A program made the position numbers and the translations under genes. Source: Desmodesmus armatus (Eukaryota; Chlorophyta; Chlorophyceae; Sphaeropleales; Scenedesmaceae). From it: a stretch of 64,000 nt of DNA. The number at the start of each line of letters is the position of its first letter. The first letter of the stretch is position 1. The notes beneath the pieces are model-generated. The model made no database searches. It was not told the DNA's origin and saw only the letters and a list, made by a program, of their open reading frames with translations. Below, piece by piece: positions 34,901-45,051 of this stretch. The stretch lies in assembly GCA_007449985.2 (NCBI GenBank), contig VIIQ02000064.1, positions 1-64,000 on the forward strand, read 5' to 3'.

Positions 34901-35067
34901 TCAACCCAGGCAATGCGCACGCACCCAAACGTCGACGTCGCGGAATTGCATGACCATGACATCGTCGGCAGCACGCTGCAGCAGCGCCCTGATGCCCTTA
35001 CTGATGACCCGCTTGTCATCCAGCTTGGGGATAGCTTTGGCAAGGACTCCAGCAGGACGCGCTCTCG
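25950..35067 (-). CDS. gene X: unrecognised multi-exon gene interrupted by a LINE
   Basis: The inferred exons (minus strand, 5' to 3') are 35067-34925, 29429-29352, 29131-28220, 27795-27640, 26889-26589 and 26286 to about 25950. All these junctions are GT-AG with matching phases. The first ends FRDVDVW, the second reads ELLKEMLPGSEAAAGNKAF, and the third begins MITTRDACPPFRC. The third continues into an acidic octapeptide repeat (SDTHSWED) and DVSNIHISKLLIPDLAELY. The fourth is APLHLRLHIQPGSPAKFGN. The fifth has a basic decapeptide repeat (SRIKPGGKKT) followed by LRVTIPKALV. The last contains EMKLHIGSKGQSTCWHVFLP and YDGRQIAKMSLM. The short alternating hydrophobic segments suggest beta-sandwich parts. 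I do not recognise the family, and neither end is defined. The intron between the first two exons carries the LINE. Confidence 0.5.
26699..26878 (-). repeat. 30-bp tandem repeat coding for basic decapeptides
   Basis: Six 30-bp units lie head to tail inside a gene X exon. They encode variants of SRIEPGGGKK, SRIKPGGKKT and SRVEPSGGKK. All are in frame and differ by a few bases, mostly giving conservative changes. Confidence 0.9.
27134..27261 (+). repeat. exact 62-bp tandem duplication
   Basis: The unit starting AAACTGATATCAGCCTAGTG is repeated without change at 27134 and 27196 and is followed by a third partial AAAC. It lies in a gene X intron. Confidence 0.95.
28821..28922 (-). repeat. 24-bp tandem repeat coding for acidic octapeptides
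   Basis: Four units inside the large gene X exon encode EDSDTQSW/EDSDTHSW variants, alternating Gln and His. All are in frame. Confidence 0.9.
29645..29681. other. inverted repeat, 11-bp arms
   Basis: CTACGCCGTAG (29645-29655) and CTACGGCGTAG (29671-29681) are perfect reverse complements around a 15-base loop. A third related CACGGCGTAG follows. It lies just 3' (on the minus strand) of the LINE tail, in the same gene X intron. Confidence 0.8.
30017..33784 (-). CDS. LINE ORF2: endonuclease-reverse transcriptase
   Basis: It nicks target DNA and copies the element RNA by target-primed reverse transcription. The endonuclease occupies about residues 10-270, with IQLLVQNVGGM, VYGFVETML (catalytic Glu), LVLGDLNVRLG and SKDHCGLYV (Asp-His pair). 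The RT lies at about 575-830, with YRGISVSHVFSRLLERLMN, CGFRPGYGTLDAL, VVFVDFKKAFDTVRR, GTKQGSELSPLLFGLF and the catalytic VMYADDVGLLSF (YADD near residue 794). Near the C-terminus is CRLCCGEDATLAHRQ, then HFLLECPVYDDLR, a Cys/His motif common in such elements. All core motifs look intact over 1255 codons. The first codon of the called frame is TTG. The frame is open back to about 33813, and the first ATG falls inside the endonuclease, so the start mechanism is unclear. Confidence 0.92.
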   Translation of the reverse strand: MTSPDAQATDIQLLVQNVGGMAAARIPSAVEQHLDCDVYGFVETMLTSDTVGDVEGLLPGYDVYHCVRPRPARGRPHGGVTVYVRRDSPISLGAGLRVASDPAAGIVWLVVPAFRFTVAVCYFSPPGSAVYASGVVDPDPLAALFAGLREAEARGDKHLVLGDLNVRLGTLSCDVPSNMAVPPGLSDPSVLPTIHHLRCVPPQRSSMDLSVPKRSRAVEFLGGLFAVSSVVLNGRAPGDQDGEFTCVSNPLSAGSVGASVVDLACASTSLYGLVESFRVLPFKPSASKDHCGLYVSITDLPRRCYEVPRRGRRGRVYRPTPGSGYTGALLRREGFFHTMLQAWQSGDVPVEDALQQFTEQLMLCAGGDRNVQDRGVQPTGRDQPWYDAECRRLSRELDVAWGAWHESRGMVYGAHNGCPAARQALEAARREYKRCCKRKKREHEMRVQVDMLETYFGHTQKDYWRAFFGGQPPQTPLTDVAAWTGYFRDLLGRVPEPQSLGAEEVALKHQLYAAAPRGAPAAMAALNEPVSYAEVQQCMALPTGKAPDSQGLTGELLRLACAPVREGGSGGDAAPASPVVVECAQWLLQAMLSCACVPEVMRTSKLVPVPKSLSPAALAVRDQYRGISVSHVFSRLLERLMNQRFERLASLLSLRAPTQCGFRPGYGTLDALFTLNHLISVARHQRRRLYVVFVDFKKAFDTVRRDLLLERCRELGVHGPFMDMLISMYDRVCCQVAVNGELGEVFTTASGTKQGSELSPLLFGLFIELLHYMFRHKLPGAGPVLSGLHVPDVMYADDVGLLSFEQGELQELVDVLSVFCHLFGMEVNLAPHKTCAVCFRQRGMKVPAGFRLVYRGREIARQSEYVYLGVRVHETRGLLGASDALAVSGSKAMHAMLTRCRRSCLTQFDIKCRMFDILVEPVLSYASHIWGPAIFAKRLQNTPYDTQAEKVHTSFLRITTGSIKGIATDVVYRDMHRRPIMYHWVVLAARWWTKLSDARDDQPRSLAGCVWREDVALALAGCRECWSSCFLQTMCSLQLLAGDWRQQSLDWVMQQRWEESAVQAALAALFRARWRGLTQGDPRSAPSIGIHKLTHHAWVYPLDPGFNPFSRDDAPPHIKLCLPFDVARNLAQLRIGSAHLEIEQGRKRRVSVPRADRLCRLCCGEDATLAHRQAVLARTRTSRNVEDLKHFLLECPVYDDLRAACPAFPLSDAVVLDDPECVRSVFQHGEQSALAYTLYKMKVRRARLLGLTLGI
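33781..34856 (-). CDS. LINE ORF1 (frame-broken near its N-terminus)
   Basis: ORF1 proteins of LINEs bind element RNA. The open frame 34728-33781 has a helical N-terminal part (LVTQVEQLGATTEQLGVAVR; LKRDVKALQRTIKELQEDQQ, a likely coiled coil). A Gly/Ala/Ser-rich linker follows, then a globular C-terminal part (MALYKILLRSKELEFTVLGG; SYWERVQLAREP). An ATG at 34856 begins MAYLLMCNSKKEDTRGLQQR in another frame and must shift near 34780 to join, because the main frame has a TGA just upstream. No CCHC knuckle is seen. ORF1 ends in TGA (33783-33781) overlapping the ORF2 frame. Confidence 0.7.
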
Positions 35068-37302
35068 CTGATGTAGGGCCCTCATGTGCTGGGCGTGCTG
35101 AGGGGAGGGCGGTTCTGCAGTGAGTGCCACCGCATGCTCCAGCAGGCTAGCCTGCCTAGTTGCATTAGCAGCACTTGTCAACAACAACCATTGACATGAC
35201 GTGCACGTCTTGCCGAGTTGCAGCGAACAACTCATCTGAGGAACATCACTTGTGCAATGCCCACCGTACGCCCGCATCACAATGCCTACCACATTATGCC
35301 CCGACTCCCTACTGGTAGGCCTCCTTGCTCAACTCAACGATGTAAGTAAAGTACTGGCAGCCTGGACGCAAGCCCCAAGACGGTTGCAAAGGAGACCAAT
35401 AGAAATCAGCCATCTGTACTGACAGGCTTCCAAACACTATTATTCAAGTGAGGTGCAACACACTGAGCGCCGGCTACTGAACAACTCTGGCACTGTATGC
35501 CCGATCAAATGGATGCGGGCAGAGGGGATAGACTGCCGCACTAGCTCAGCCTCTTTGGCTGACACACGTGATCATTGTCATGACAGGGATGCATGCATGC
35601 TTGATGCTTACTGTGATGCGGGAAATGTCCACCACTCAATAGCTGCCACTGGCTGGGCAGTGCAGGGTGCTGTTACAGGCTTGCTGGCTGGCTCGTTTAC
35701 AAGATATGATGAGTATGGTACCTGTTGATTGGTAAATGCAAGCCATCATTATGCCATATGGCACAGCAGCAGCCTCCTCAGAATACGGCTTGGACACGCC
35801 AACGACACGCAACGTTACACGCGTAGGCACATGCACCCGAGCGACCTCCAGGCACGTGTAATAGAGTGAAACTTACACGTGTACAGACTAGACGTGTGGA
35901 ACACGGCAGCTACACGTATCGGCCCTTGGCGTGTTTGGTGACGTCTCCGGCACGTGTCGCACCGATACGTGTGAAACGTTGTATCGCCACGGGGCTACAC
36001 GTACACGCTGAGCTGTGCGTCCTGAACCGTGTCAACACGGCTGTCAGGAACAGGGACGCAGGCAGTACCAGTATTAGTGAGATCTCAATCATGTATACTG
36101 CGAACAACGTATCCTACTAACGATCATCTGATCATCTGAGCAGCGGCAAGGCCTCTCGCACTGCACATTCACACAAATCCTGCTTGTCTTGCATGCCCAC
36201 ACGCGACATGCCTTGCACATGCATGCCAGTGCGCTGTGCAGGCGGTGCCAGACGTGGGCAAATACATATTTGCCAAGCCAGCCTGACCAAGCCTGTAAGT
36301 TGTGTGGAAACAGTACACCAAAACACACACAGCTCGCTATCCACGCCTGGCATCCTGCTGGGCTTGTACTCCAAAGTCCTGGTTGCTGTTGCCAACAGCA
36401 CAACCCACCGCCGGTGTAGTAGAAAGCATACAGCAACATGCACAGTATACTGCACAACATGCACATGTTCATCCCGTGTGGAGAGTACCGCTCAGCGGTG
36501 AAAGTTTCCACTTGTAACAACCTCCCCCGCCCCCAAAATATGCACAGTACGTACTGGTTTGTACCATCCTGCACAATTTGCATTGCTGATGCACATGTAA
36601 ACTACACCAGTGCATGGCAATGCACACGCTGCTGTTGCACATGGATATGTGCCTGCACACCGAGACGCCGACAATATGACACGGCATGATTGCCATGATA
36701 GGACGTAACACCATCCCAAAGTAGGCAAGCATGCGCATGGCCTAGCAAGTAATCAAAGTGTGGAAGCAGCTGTACGTGCTCTGTGCTATATAATATTTGG
36801 ATGGTTGCAACAAAAGGCGACAGTGACGGACAGCACGACAGGCATGCAGAAAGGGTCCCAGCAACCAGGGAGCAGGCAGGAGGTACAACAACTAGCATGA
36901 AACATTCAGGATGCCCAACTCATTCCAGGCCACCCATGACCTTATGACAACCACAACACATTCATCAGCATGCAATCGCGCCACAAATTCACACAGTGAT
37001 TGACAGGCCTAGGCTGTCACACACCAGCGTGACAAGTGTGCGCCCACACCATGTCGACCAAGCAGGGAGTCAGTCCGACCAGCTCCTCAATTCACCTCCA
37101 CTTGCCAAATCAACCTTGGTGCCTGGCAGGCTGCATCCTACAAGTTCACAAATCAACTCTTCTGAACATGGTGTCATGCGTGGTGCTTGTAAGGCTGCTT
37201 CTCGAGCAACTAGAGACACAGCTGATGATACAACACACCCGAGGCTACTGCCACTGCATGACCTTGCCAAATTCATGCAGTGACTGCATGCTGCCTGACT
37301 TC
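35068..37302. other. intergenic/intronic, with ACACGT-rich fold-back segment
   Basis: No gene is recognised. Bases about 35805-36010 are dense in ACACG/CGTGT. The segment includes the perfect inverted pair ACACGTATCGG (35912-35922) and CCGATACGTGT (35962-35972), plus a wider ACACGCCAA/TTGGCGTGT pair. Further gene X exons upstream could lie here unseen. Confidence 0.5.
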
Positions 37303-37891
37303 CTAGTCACAATCGCAGCAAACGACCAGGTGGCACCCCTGCTGGTCACACTCTAGTGCTGCTGACCCAATCATCTTCAGAACCTTGCCACATGCAGTGC
37401 CTGCACCATCATGAATCACCCTCCCGCCCTGTACAGCAGCGGCAGCCACCCAAATGTCGTTCACCCTCAATGCAGCACCCCAGCTTCTTGGTACCAGACC
37501 TGCCACAAAACCAGCAACGGCAGCAGCATTAGCAGGTGCCGCAGCCACACCACCCTAGCCCTGCTCTGCCACACTTTCCTCTGGGCGTGGCAGCGCAGCG
37601 CGGAAAGCTGGATCGTCAAGATCCAGCTCCTCTGGTGTCACTGCGGCCAATGAACGGCGTGCAGTTGCACCACCCCTCCCTGCGGCCTCACCACTGACCC
37701 TGCTGCCATGCGCCCCTCTGCCTGCATCGTGGGTCTGTGTATGAGGCTCCCCAGCTGCCAGTGGTTGCTGTTGGCTGTTGTCCTTCGCTGCTGTACCCCA
37801 GGCAACAAAAGGCATGCTACCCCCAGGCCCCATTGCAGCAGCAGCCGCAGCAGCAGGAACAGGGCCGATGCCCTGACCCCCTGCCAAACAC

Positions 37892-37922
<31 letters not shown>

Positions 37923-40900
37923 TAGGTGTGGCCATTGCAAGGCTGCAAGGTTGCTGCCGCCCCTGCCCTCCCACTGCTGCTGCTGCTGCCGGTGGGGGCA
38001 ACATGGTGGTGACGAGAGCACCGTGCTCACCTGCTGCAACAGCTGCTGCCCTACCAGCCCACAAACGAGGTCCCAACATAGCAGCTGCCTCAAGCACTCG
38101 GTATCCTGTCTGAGTGAACTGTCAGGTGCACAGCCAGACACTTGTTGCAGTGCTGACCAGCGCCTCAACACATCCATGACAAACAGCTGCAGCAGCGGTG
38201 CGGCTGGTACGTCTGCCTCTTCTTGATCTGGACCGTATGCTGTTGGCAGGACTCTGGCCTTCTGGCGGAGCAGCTGCACACACTCCTCCGGCCTGCACTG
38301 CGGGACACAGCCGCTGATGGCTGGCTGGCTGAGGATGTGATCGTAGAGAACTGCAAGGCTGGTGTGCGGGCCTGCTGCTACGTATGGTGCTGCTGACCCT
38401 GGGAGTGTGATTGCAACGGCAACAGCTGCCTTGGGACGAGGCAGGTCTGCATCATCCCCGCATGCTGCTGCTGCTGGTGCGGCTGCGGCTGCGGCTGCTG
38501 CCGCGCCCGTGATTGCAGCAGAGGTCACAGCAGCAGCAGCAGCAGCACCCAATCCCTCAACCCTGAGCTCGTCCTGCTGCTTCAAGAGGTCATCAGCTGC
38601 CCAGCTAAGGCCTGTCCCTGATGCTGACACAAGCCCTTGCCCCGCTGCTGCTGCTGCTGCTCACCAAGCATGCTTGGGCCTGCCCCTGGATGAAACCCAA
38701 CAGCGGTGGCCGCGGCACCCCCACTAGCCGTCCCACCAGCACTCCACTGCCACCCTCGCCAGCACCACCAGCACCACCAGCACCACCAGCACCCTCACTG
38801 TCAGCAGCATTGGCACCCCCACTGTCACCAGCACCAGCACCAGCAGCTAGAGCTTGTGCCACTTGCGAGAGGAGGCTTGAGTGCCACTGAGGCGTATGTG
38901 TGCGCTGCCTGGCTGCGCCACCAGTAGACGCGGCAGGTGCAGCAACAGCAGCGTCGACGGCTGCTGCTGAGTCAGCAACAGCGTTGACGGCTGCCGCTGA
39001 GTCAGCAGCAGCGTTGACGGCTGCCGCTGAGTCAGCAGCAGCAGCAACAGTAGCAGGCTGCTCCACTGCTGTGCCCATGTCACCGCTGCAACTTGCCTCC
39101 GCACGCCCTGCGGCCTGTCTGCTGCTGCTGGTGGGGCTGCCTGCCCAGCTGGCTCCACAGCAGCGGCTGTATCTTCTGAAGGTGTGGAGGCTGGGGAGGC
39201 ATCTGCTGCAACGTTTGCCCCACCGCCTGCTGCTGCACATGTTGACGACCCGTCAGCAGAAGGGGGTGCAAAAGGAGCCCCCGCCGCTGCTGCTGCTGCT
39301 GCCGCTGCAGATGTTGAGGCCCCCTCAGCAGCAGCGTGTGTATTAAGCCCTGCTGGTGCCGCAGCAACTGCTGCTGTCGCTCCTGCTGCTGCTGCAAGTG
39401 ATGACGGCCCATCACCAGTACAGGGGGGCTGAGCTCCTGCTGCGGCTTTCTCTGTTGCAGCTGCAGGCACATCTGCTGCAGCTGACGCATTGCCAGCGCT
39501 CATGATGTTGCAGCCATCGCTGGCGGATGGTCCTGCTGCTGCCGCTGCAGCCAGTAGTTGCTGCTCCTTGGTGGCTGGTGACGATGGAAAGTGTTCCTGG
39601 GCACTGCCGCTGCTGCTGCCAGCACAACCGTCAGCAGCTGAAGCTTGTCTGGTAGGGCCTGTGCTTGGAGCTGCTGCTGCTGCTGCCGGGTCCCCTGTTG
39701 TTGGCCTGCATGTGAAAGCATGGCAGCGGGCAGCAAGGTCATGACAAAGATGCAGCTTGCTTCAATGTGAGTGCGTCTGACCGTGCCTGACACTGGCTGA
39801 AGACAACAGCAGAAAAACAGGCACAAGTGACAGCTGCGCAGCTTCCAAAGTCAAATAGGAGTGAAGTTCAAGAGTGTGTTGTCATGCACCTATGCCTGCT
39901 TTTGCTTGATGGCACGTCGGCAACAAAGCTGCATCCACCCAGGGGGGGGGGGCAGTTCAGTCAACTTTAAACACTATGCTGGACTTTGACTTGGTACTTT
40001 CACAATTGATTTTTAATATATCAACATATAAAAAGAAATTTGCGGCCATCTGAGCAGGTTGAAAAGGGGGGGTGGGTGGGTGGGTCAAGCTGGGTTTCAG
40101 TAACTTCCTAGCATGCTGCAAACTTCTTGTAGGAGCATCGGATGAAGCTGGAAGGTAGCGCATGCAAAAGCTATTGAAATACTGAGTTGATTTAAGCATG
40201 TTCTGAGCATCTCCAATTACTATTTACCTCTGAGGCTGCCCAGGCCAGTAGTAAAGCCGTGGCACGGTGCCCATGCCAGTACCCAGACATGCGTTACAAG
40301 AGTGCACAGACCAGCACCAAGTCAGCCCCCAGCACCAACGTTCCCTATCAATGCCCCCTGTGTGACAGTGACCCACCATCTGTGGTTTGGAAGTATCGCA
40401 TGCTGTCTCACTGGCAGCAGATGCACCCAGACCACCAGCTTACAGCAGAGGAGCTGTAACGGGACTTTCCCGTTACAGGAGCAGCAGGAGTGGTGTGTCA
40501 GTGCTACAGAAATGAAGCTTGTTTTGAGCAAGGCAGAGTACCAGGATGTACCAACTGTGTTGTTGCATGTGTGAACTATTTTCAGGGCTGTACAGCAGTG
40601 CTCTGATTACATTGCTGACCGTCCATGCCGTGCCCCACTGCGGCACTGGGACGCCTGAGGTGTCTTGACTGATAGAGCACAGCAACACCCTTGCGGCCAT
40701 CACAGTACCTTGAAAAACATGTTGAATAAATAAAACAACACTTTAGACCTTGTTTATGCCAGTTACAAGACGTTCAGAGGACATTTAGGGGGGGGTGGGG
40801 GGTGGGTGGGTGGGTGGGGGGTCCCACTTTGAACTTCTTAGCATAGTGTCCGAAAACAACTGAGCGCCCCCGCCCCCTGATCCACCGCAACAGTTACTTG

Positions 40901-43900
40901 CTGCTACTCAGAACAGCAACAAAGCTACTTGCAAATCAACAGCCACTTGCTGCTGCTCATGGCAGGCCTTACTCACCCATTTGAAGCCAGGGGTTGGCTG
41001 CCCAGCTCCTGCTGGCCCGACAGCCCAAGGGCGCCCTCCTGCGGCTGGCTGCACACTGAGAGCTGCTCCATTAACCGCTGCAAAAGCTCGGCCCCTGCAG
41101 CGCTGTCGTACAGCTTGGATGCAGCTGGCATTGCCATGTCCTGTGCACACCCTGCTGACATGTTGGCTGCTGCTGCATCACCGGACGCAGCTTTCTGTGG
41201 CTGCGACTGAGCCCCTGCTGCGCTGTCCTGCAGCGCAAATGCAGCCTGCACTGCCAGGTCCTGTGCACACCCCATTGACCTGTTGGCTGCTGCTGGTGCG
41301 GCTTCCTGCGGCTGTGAATCAGCCCCTGCAGCATTGTCCTGCAGCTCCCCTGTAGCCTCCACGGCCAGGCCCTCAGCAAACCCTGCTGACACGATGACTG
41401 CTGTTGCTGCTACCGTTGCAGCTGCTGGCAATGCGCCTGCCGGCGGCTGCGGCTCAGCCCTTTCAATGCTGTTGTTCAGCTCGCCTGCAGGCTGCACTGC
41501 CAGGCCCTCAGCACACCCTGCTGACGTATTTGCTGCTGCTGGGGCTGCTGCTTCCTGCAGCTGCAATTCAGCTCCTGCAGCGCTGTCCTGCAGCTCCCCT
41601 ACACCCGCCATGCCCTGACCCTTAGCACAGCCTGCTGACATGTTGGCTGCTGCTGGGGCGGCTTCCTGCGGCTGTGACTCAGCCCCTGCAGAACTGTCCT
41701 GCAGCGCAAATGCAGCCTCCACTGCCAGGCCCTCAGCACACCCTGCTGACATGTTGGCTGCTGCTGGGGCGGCATCCTGCGGCTGTGTATCAGCTCCTGC
41801 AGCGTTGTCATTCGGCTCGCTTGCAGGCTGCAAAGTCAGCTCCTCAGCACACCCCGCCAATATGTCTGCTGCTGCTACTGCCGCCGTTGCGGCTGCTGGC
41901 AATGCGGCTGCCGGCGGCTGCAGCTGAGCCCCTGCAGCGCCGTCCTGCAACTCGCCTCCAGGCGGCCTTGCCAAGTCCTCAGCACAGACCGCCGACACAG
42001 TGGCTGCTGCTGCTGCTGCTGGCAATGCGGCTGCCAGGGGCTCCAGCTCAGCCCTTGCAGGGCTGTCCTGCTGCTGTTGTGCAGCTGGCACGGCCGTGTC
42101 CTCAGCCACTGCTGGGGTTGGCGGTAGGGGTGGGGTCAGCTGGCCGCTGCTGCCACCTGACCAACAGCCTGTTGCTGGGCCATCAGCAGCACCGGCTGCA
42201 GCAGCTGGGGGGTCCTCACACAGCTCAAGCCTGTCTGACAGCACCCTGCAATCGTCCCTGGGCGCATCTGCCTCAGCATCAGCTCTACCGTCCTCCCCTG
42301 CTGTCAGCTCAGCAGCTGCATCCCCTGTACATGTGGCTGTGGTTGTGATGGCTGCCTCCGGGCAGGGCAGGCTCACATCAGTACCTGCAGTTGCTGCCGC
42401 GGCGGCAACGGCGGCGTTGATGGTGGTGACGGCGGCTGCCGCTCCTACCACTGCAGAGGCAGCAGCAGCTGGGGGCCCCTCTGGCAGCAGCCCAGAGCTG
42501 TCAGGCAGCAGCTGGTCCTCATCAGCTGCAGTGCCTGCTGGTGAGTCAACAGCTGCTGCGTCACCCCACTGTTGGCTGCTGACATCGAGCATATCAGCAG
42601 CACCCCCCTCGTCGTCTCCCTTGAATGTCTCTGGCAGGGTGCTGGCAGGACCCTGGCTGTCGGCCTGGCCTACACTTTGCAGTGTGTCATGCTGTGCATC
42701 ATCCTGTGAGACAGCAGCTGCTACCTCAGGCTGAGCCGCTGCTGCTTCCCCCTGCACCGCTACTGCTGCTGCTGGTACGGTGGTGGCATCCTGCTGCGTG
42801 CATGAGGCGCTGTGGCAGCAGAGGGTGGGCGATCGTCCTCACAAGGGAGTACGTCATCCCTACCAGCACCATCGCCGCCACCATTGGAGGCAGCAGCCGG
42901 CGCAGCTGCAGCAGGTTGCTCAATGGGGAGAAGTCCTGAAGCAGCCGGCTGTGCTGGTGCAGTCAAGCTGTCTCCATCTGGGTTGATGCCTGCACATGCT
43001 GCTGTAATTGCTGCTGCTGTACCTGCTGCTGCTGCTGGAGGTGGGGGGTGCAGCTGGGCTGCCACGCCTGTAGCTGCCGGTTGCTCCTGGGTAGCTGCTG
43101 ATCGGGCACTGCTGCTGCCAGCACGATCAGCAGCAGCTGCAGCCAGACGGCCTTGGCCTCCCAGCAGCTTTGCTGCCGCTGATGCTGATGCAGCGACCAC
43201 AGCCCCTGTTGCTTGTCTGCAAAAGGCAACATGACAGCAGCAACGCACCGTCATAACAAAACATGTTACGTGCGGTGAATGTGCAAGCATGCTTGACTGG
43301 ATGTGCACACAGCCAGGAGGAGTACATGCATGGCAACATGTAAGCACCCACGGTGAGCATGCCAATTCCAGTGAGCTTGCCAGTGCAGGCCACCATGCAC
43401 TATGTGATGCAGCTTCATGCACAAGCAAAGAGGCGGCCAGTGAAAACATACCCACGGTGTCAGTCAGCCGCTGAGTCATTTGCTGTCTGCACTCACTTAC
43501 CCGTATGTCTGAGGTTTTTGGGCCGCCTGCTGATCAAGAATGCCGGTGTAGCAGTCCTTGTCTACACACTGCTGGACACCACCAGCAGGCACAGCAGGTG
43601 CTGCGCCTGCAGAGGATGTCGGCAGGTCCAGTGCAGCAGCAGCGGCAGCGGCAGCAGCAGCAGCAGGCTGCTCCGCCGCACCCATGGGACCACTGCCATT
43701 TACCTCTGCATCCCCTGCTAGCCCGTCTGCTGCAGCAGCTAGTGCTGGCCCCTCATTTGCAGCGGCTGCAGCAGCTGCAGCGGCTGCATTCCCTGGGGGT
43801 GCTGAAGCAAGGGCGGCGGCGGCCACTGCTGCTGTTGCTGCTGCTGCACCCTCCAATACAGCTAGACCAAGTCCCGCCCCCTCCCCCTCCTGCTCCTCCT

Positions 43901-44992
43901 CACTGTCGCAATCCAGGAGCAGCTGCAGTGGTGGAGCATCGTCAATGTCATCTTGGTCTGGAACAGCAAAGGCCTGCTCAGCCCCTGCCTCAAACCAACC
44001 CTGGCCTGTTGGGCTGCTGCATCCTGCTTCTGCTGACGCATTCATCCCTCCACTGAGCCTCGCCCCCACGCCCTGTTCCTGCTCTCCATCTCGCTCTCCC
44101 TCAGCCTCACTGTCGCTGCCCAAAAAGCCACAGAGTGCTGCCTCCACTGCAACATCAGCACACTGCTGCAGGTTGCACACATCCTGCACCCCTGCAGCTG
44201 CTAGAGCCTCATGCACTGCTGTCGGCACCCCAGCTGAAGCTGCACCACCCCCTGAACACCCACTGTGGCTGCTACCTGAGGGCTGAGGGCTGCTGCTGTG
44301 CCCTGACCCTGCTGCCACCCCGTGTGGGGTGGGGTCAAGCTGTGGCTGTAGGCCCTCCTGCCCTGCAGATAGCAGCCCTGGATCAACGCATCCTGCTGTG
44401 TCCCCACCCTGCTGTCTGCTGCTGGTGCCAGCTGCTGCTGCAGCAGCCTCAGCAGCAGCAGCAGCCTCGTCTCCCTCCTCATCATCTATTGCTTGCAGGT
44501 CAACAGCTGCAACGGGCACGTCGCAGGCCTCAGGCTCAACTGAAAGGCCAAAGTCCTCAGTTGGCTGTGCTTGCAGCTCAAACCCCTGCTCTCCCCCATC
44601 TGCAGTATCTGCAACCCCAAATACGGGAGCCGCCACCCCGCCCGCATCCACCGCTGGTGTGTCGGCAGCTGCTGTTTCGCCGCCCTGCTGCCTGCTGCTG
44701 TTGCTGCCGGCCGGGGCTGCTGCTGCTGCTGCAGCCCCGCCCCGCCAATGCACATGCCTCAAGCTGCTGCTGATATCACGCAGGTCGCATTGTTCATATG
44801 CTAAATCTGTTTCAGGTATACTGTCGGCAGGGCCTTCACTGCTGGCGGGAGTACCTGCGGCTGCTGCATTGGGTCATTTCACACCAGGCCCTGCACAGCG
44901 TTCCTGAACACCCTGCTTGCTGTAGGCACCCTCCCCACTTGCCCAGAGGCTGCTACCACCTGGTTGTGCTGTGCTAGAGCACTGCAGCAGCC

Positions 44993-45051
<59 letters not shown>

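Larger units (their letters stand above)
29735..34914 (-). mobile_element. non-LTR retrotransposon (LINE), nearly full length
   Basis: On the minus strand the order is ORF1, then overlapping ORF2 with APE-type endonuclease, reverse transcriptase and a Cys/His motif. A 3' UTR of about 270 bases follows, then a run of 12 A (29746-29735). The 5' end lies between the ORF1 start (34856) and the gene X exon ending at 34925. The boundary given is an estimate, and only a weak GTGCGC match is seen as a possible target-site duplication. It lies in sense orientation in a gene X intron. The APE-EN plus RT plus C-terminal Cys/His layout fits L1-type elements of green algae, but the clade is not proven. 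Confidence 0.85.

Noticed and set aside
29735..34924. target-site duplication of the LINE
   Set aside because: Only GTGCGC is shared between the two flanks, which is too short and too common in this sequence to count.
35453..36583. several 80-160-codon frames on both strands
   Set aside because: They overlap each other on both strands, lack recognisable motifs, and lie over the inverted-repeat-rich segment.
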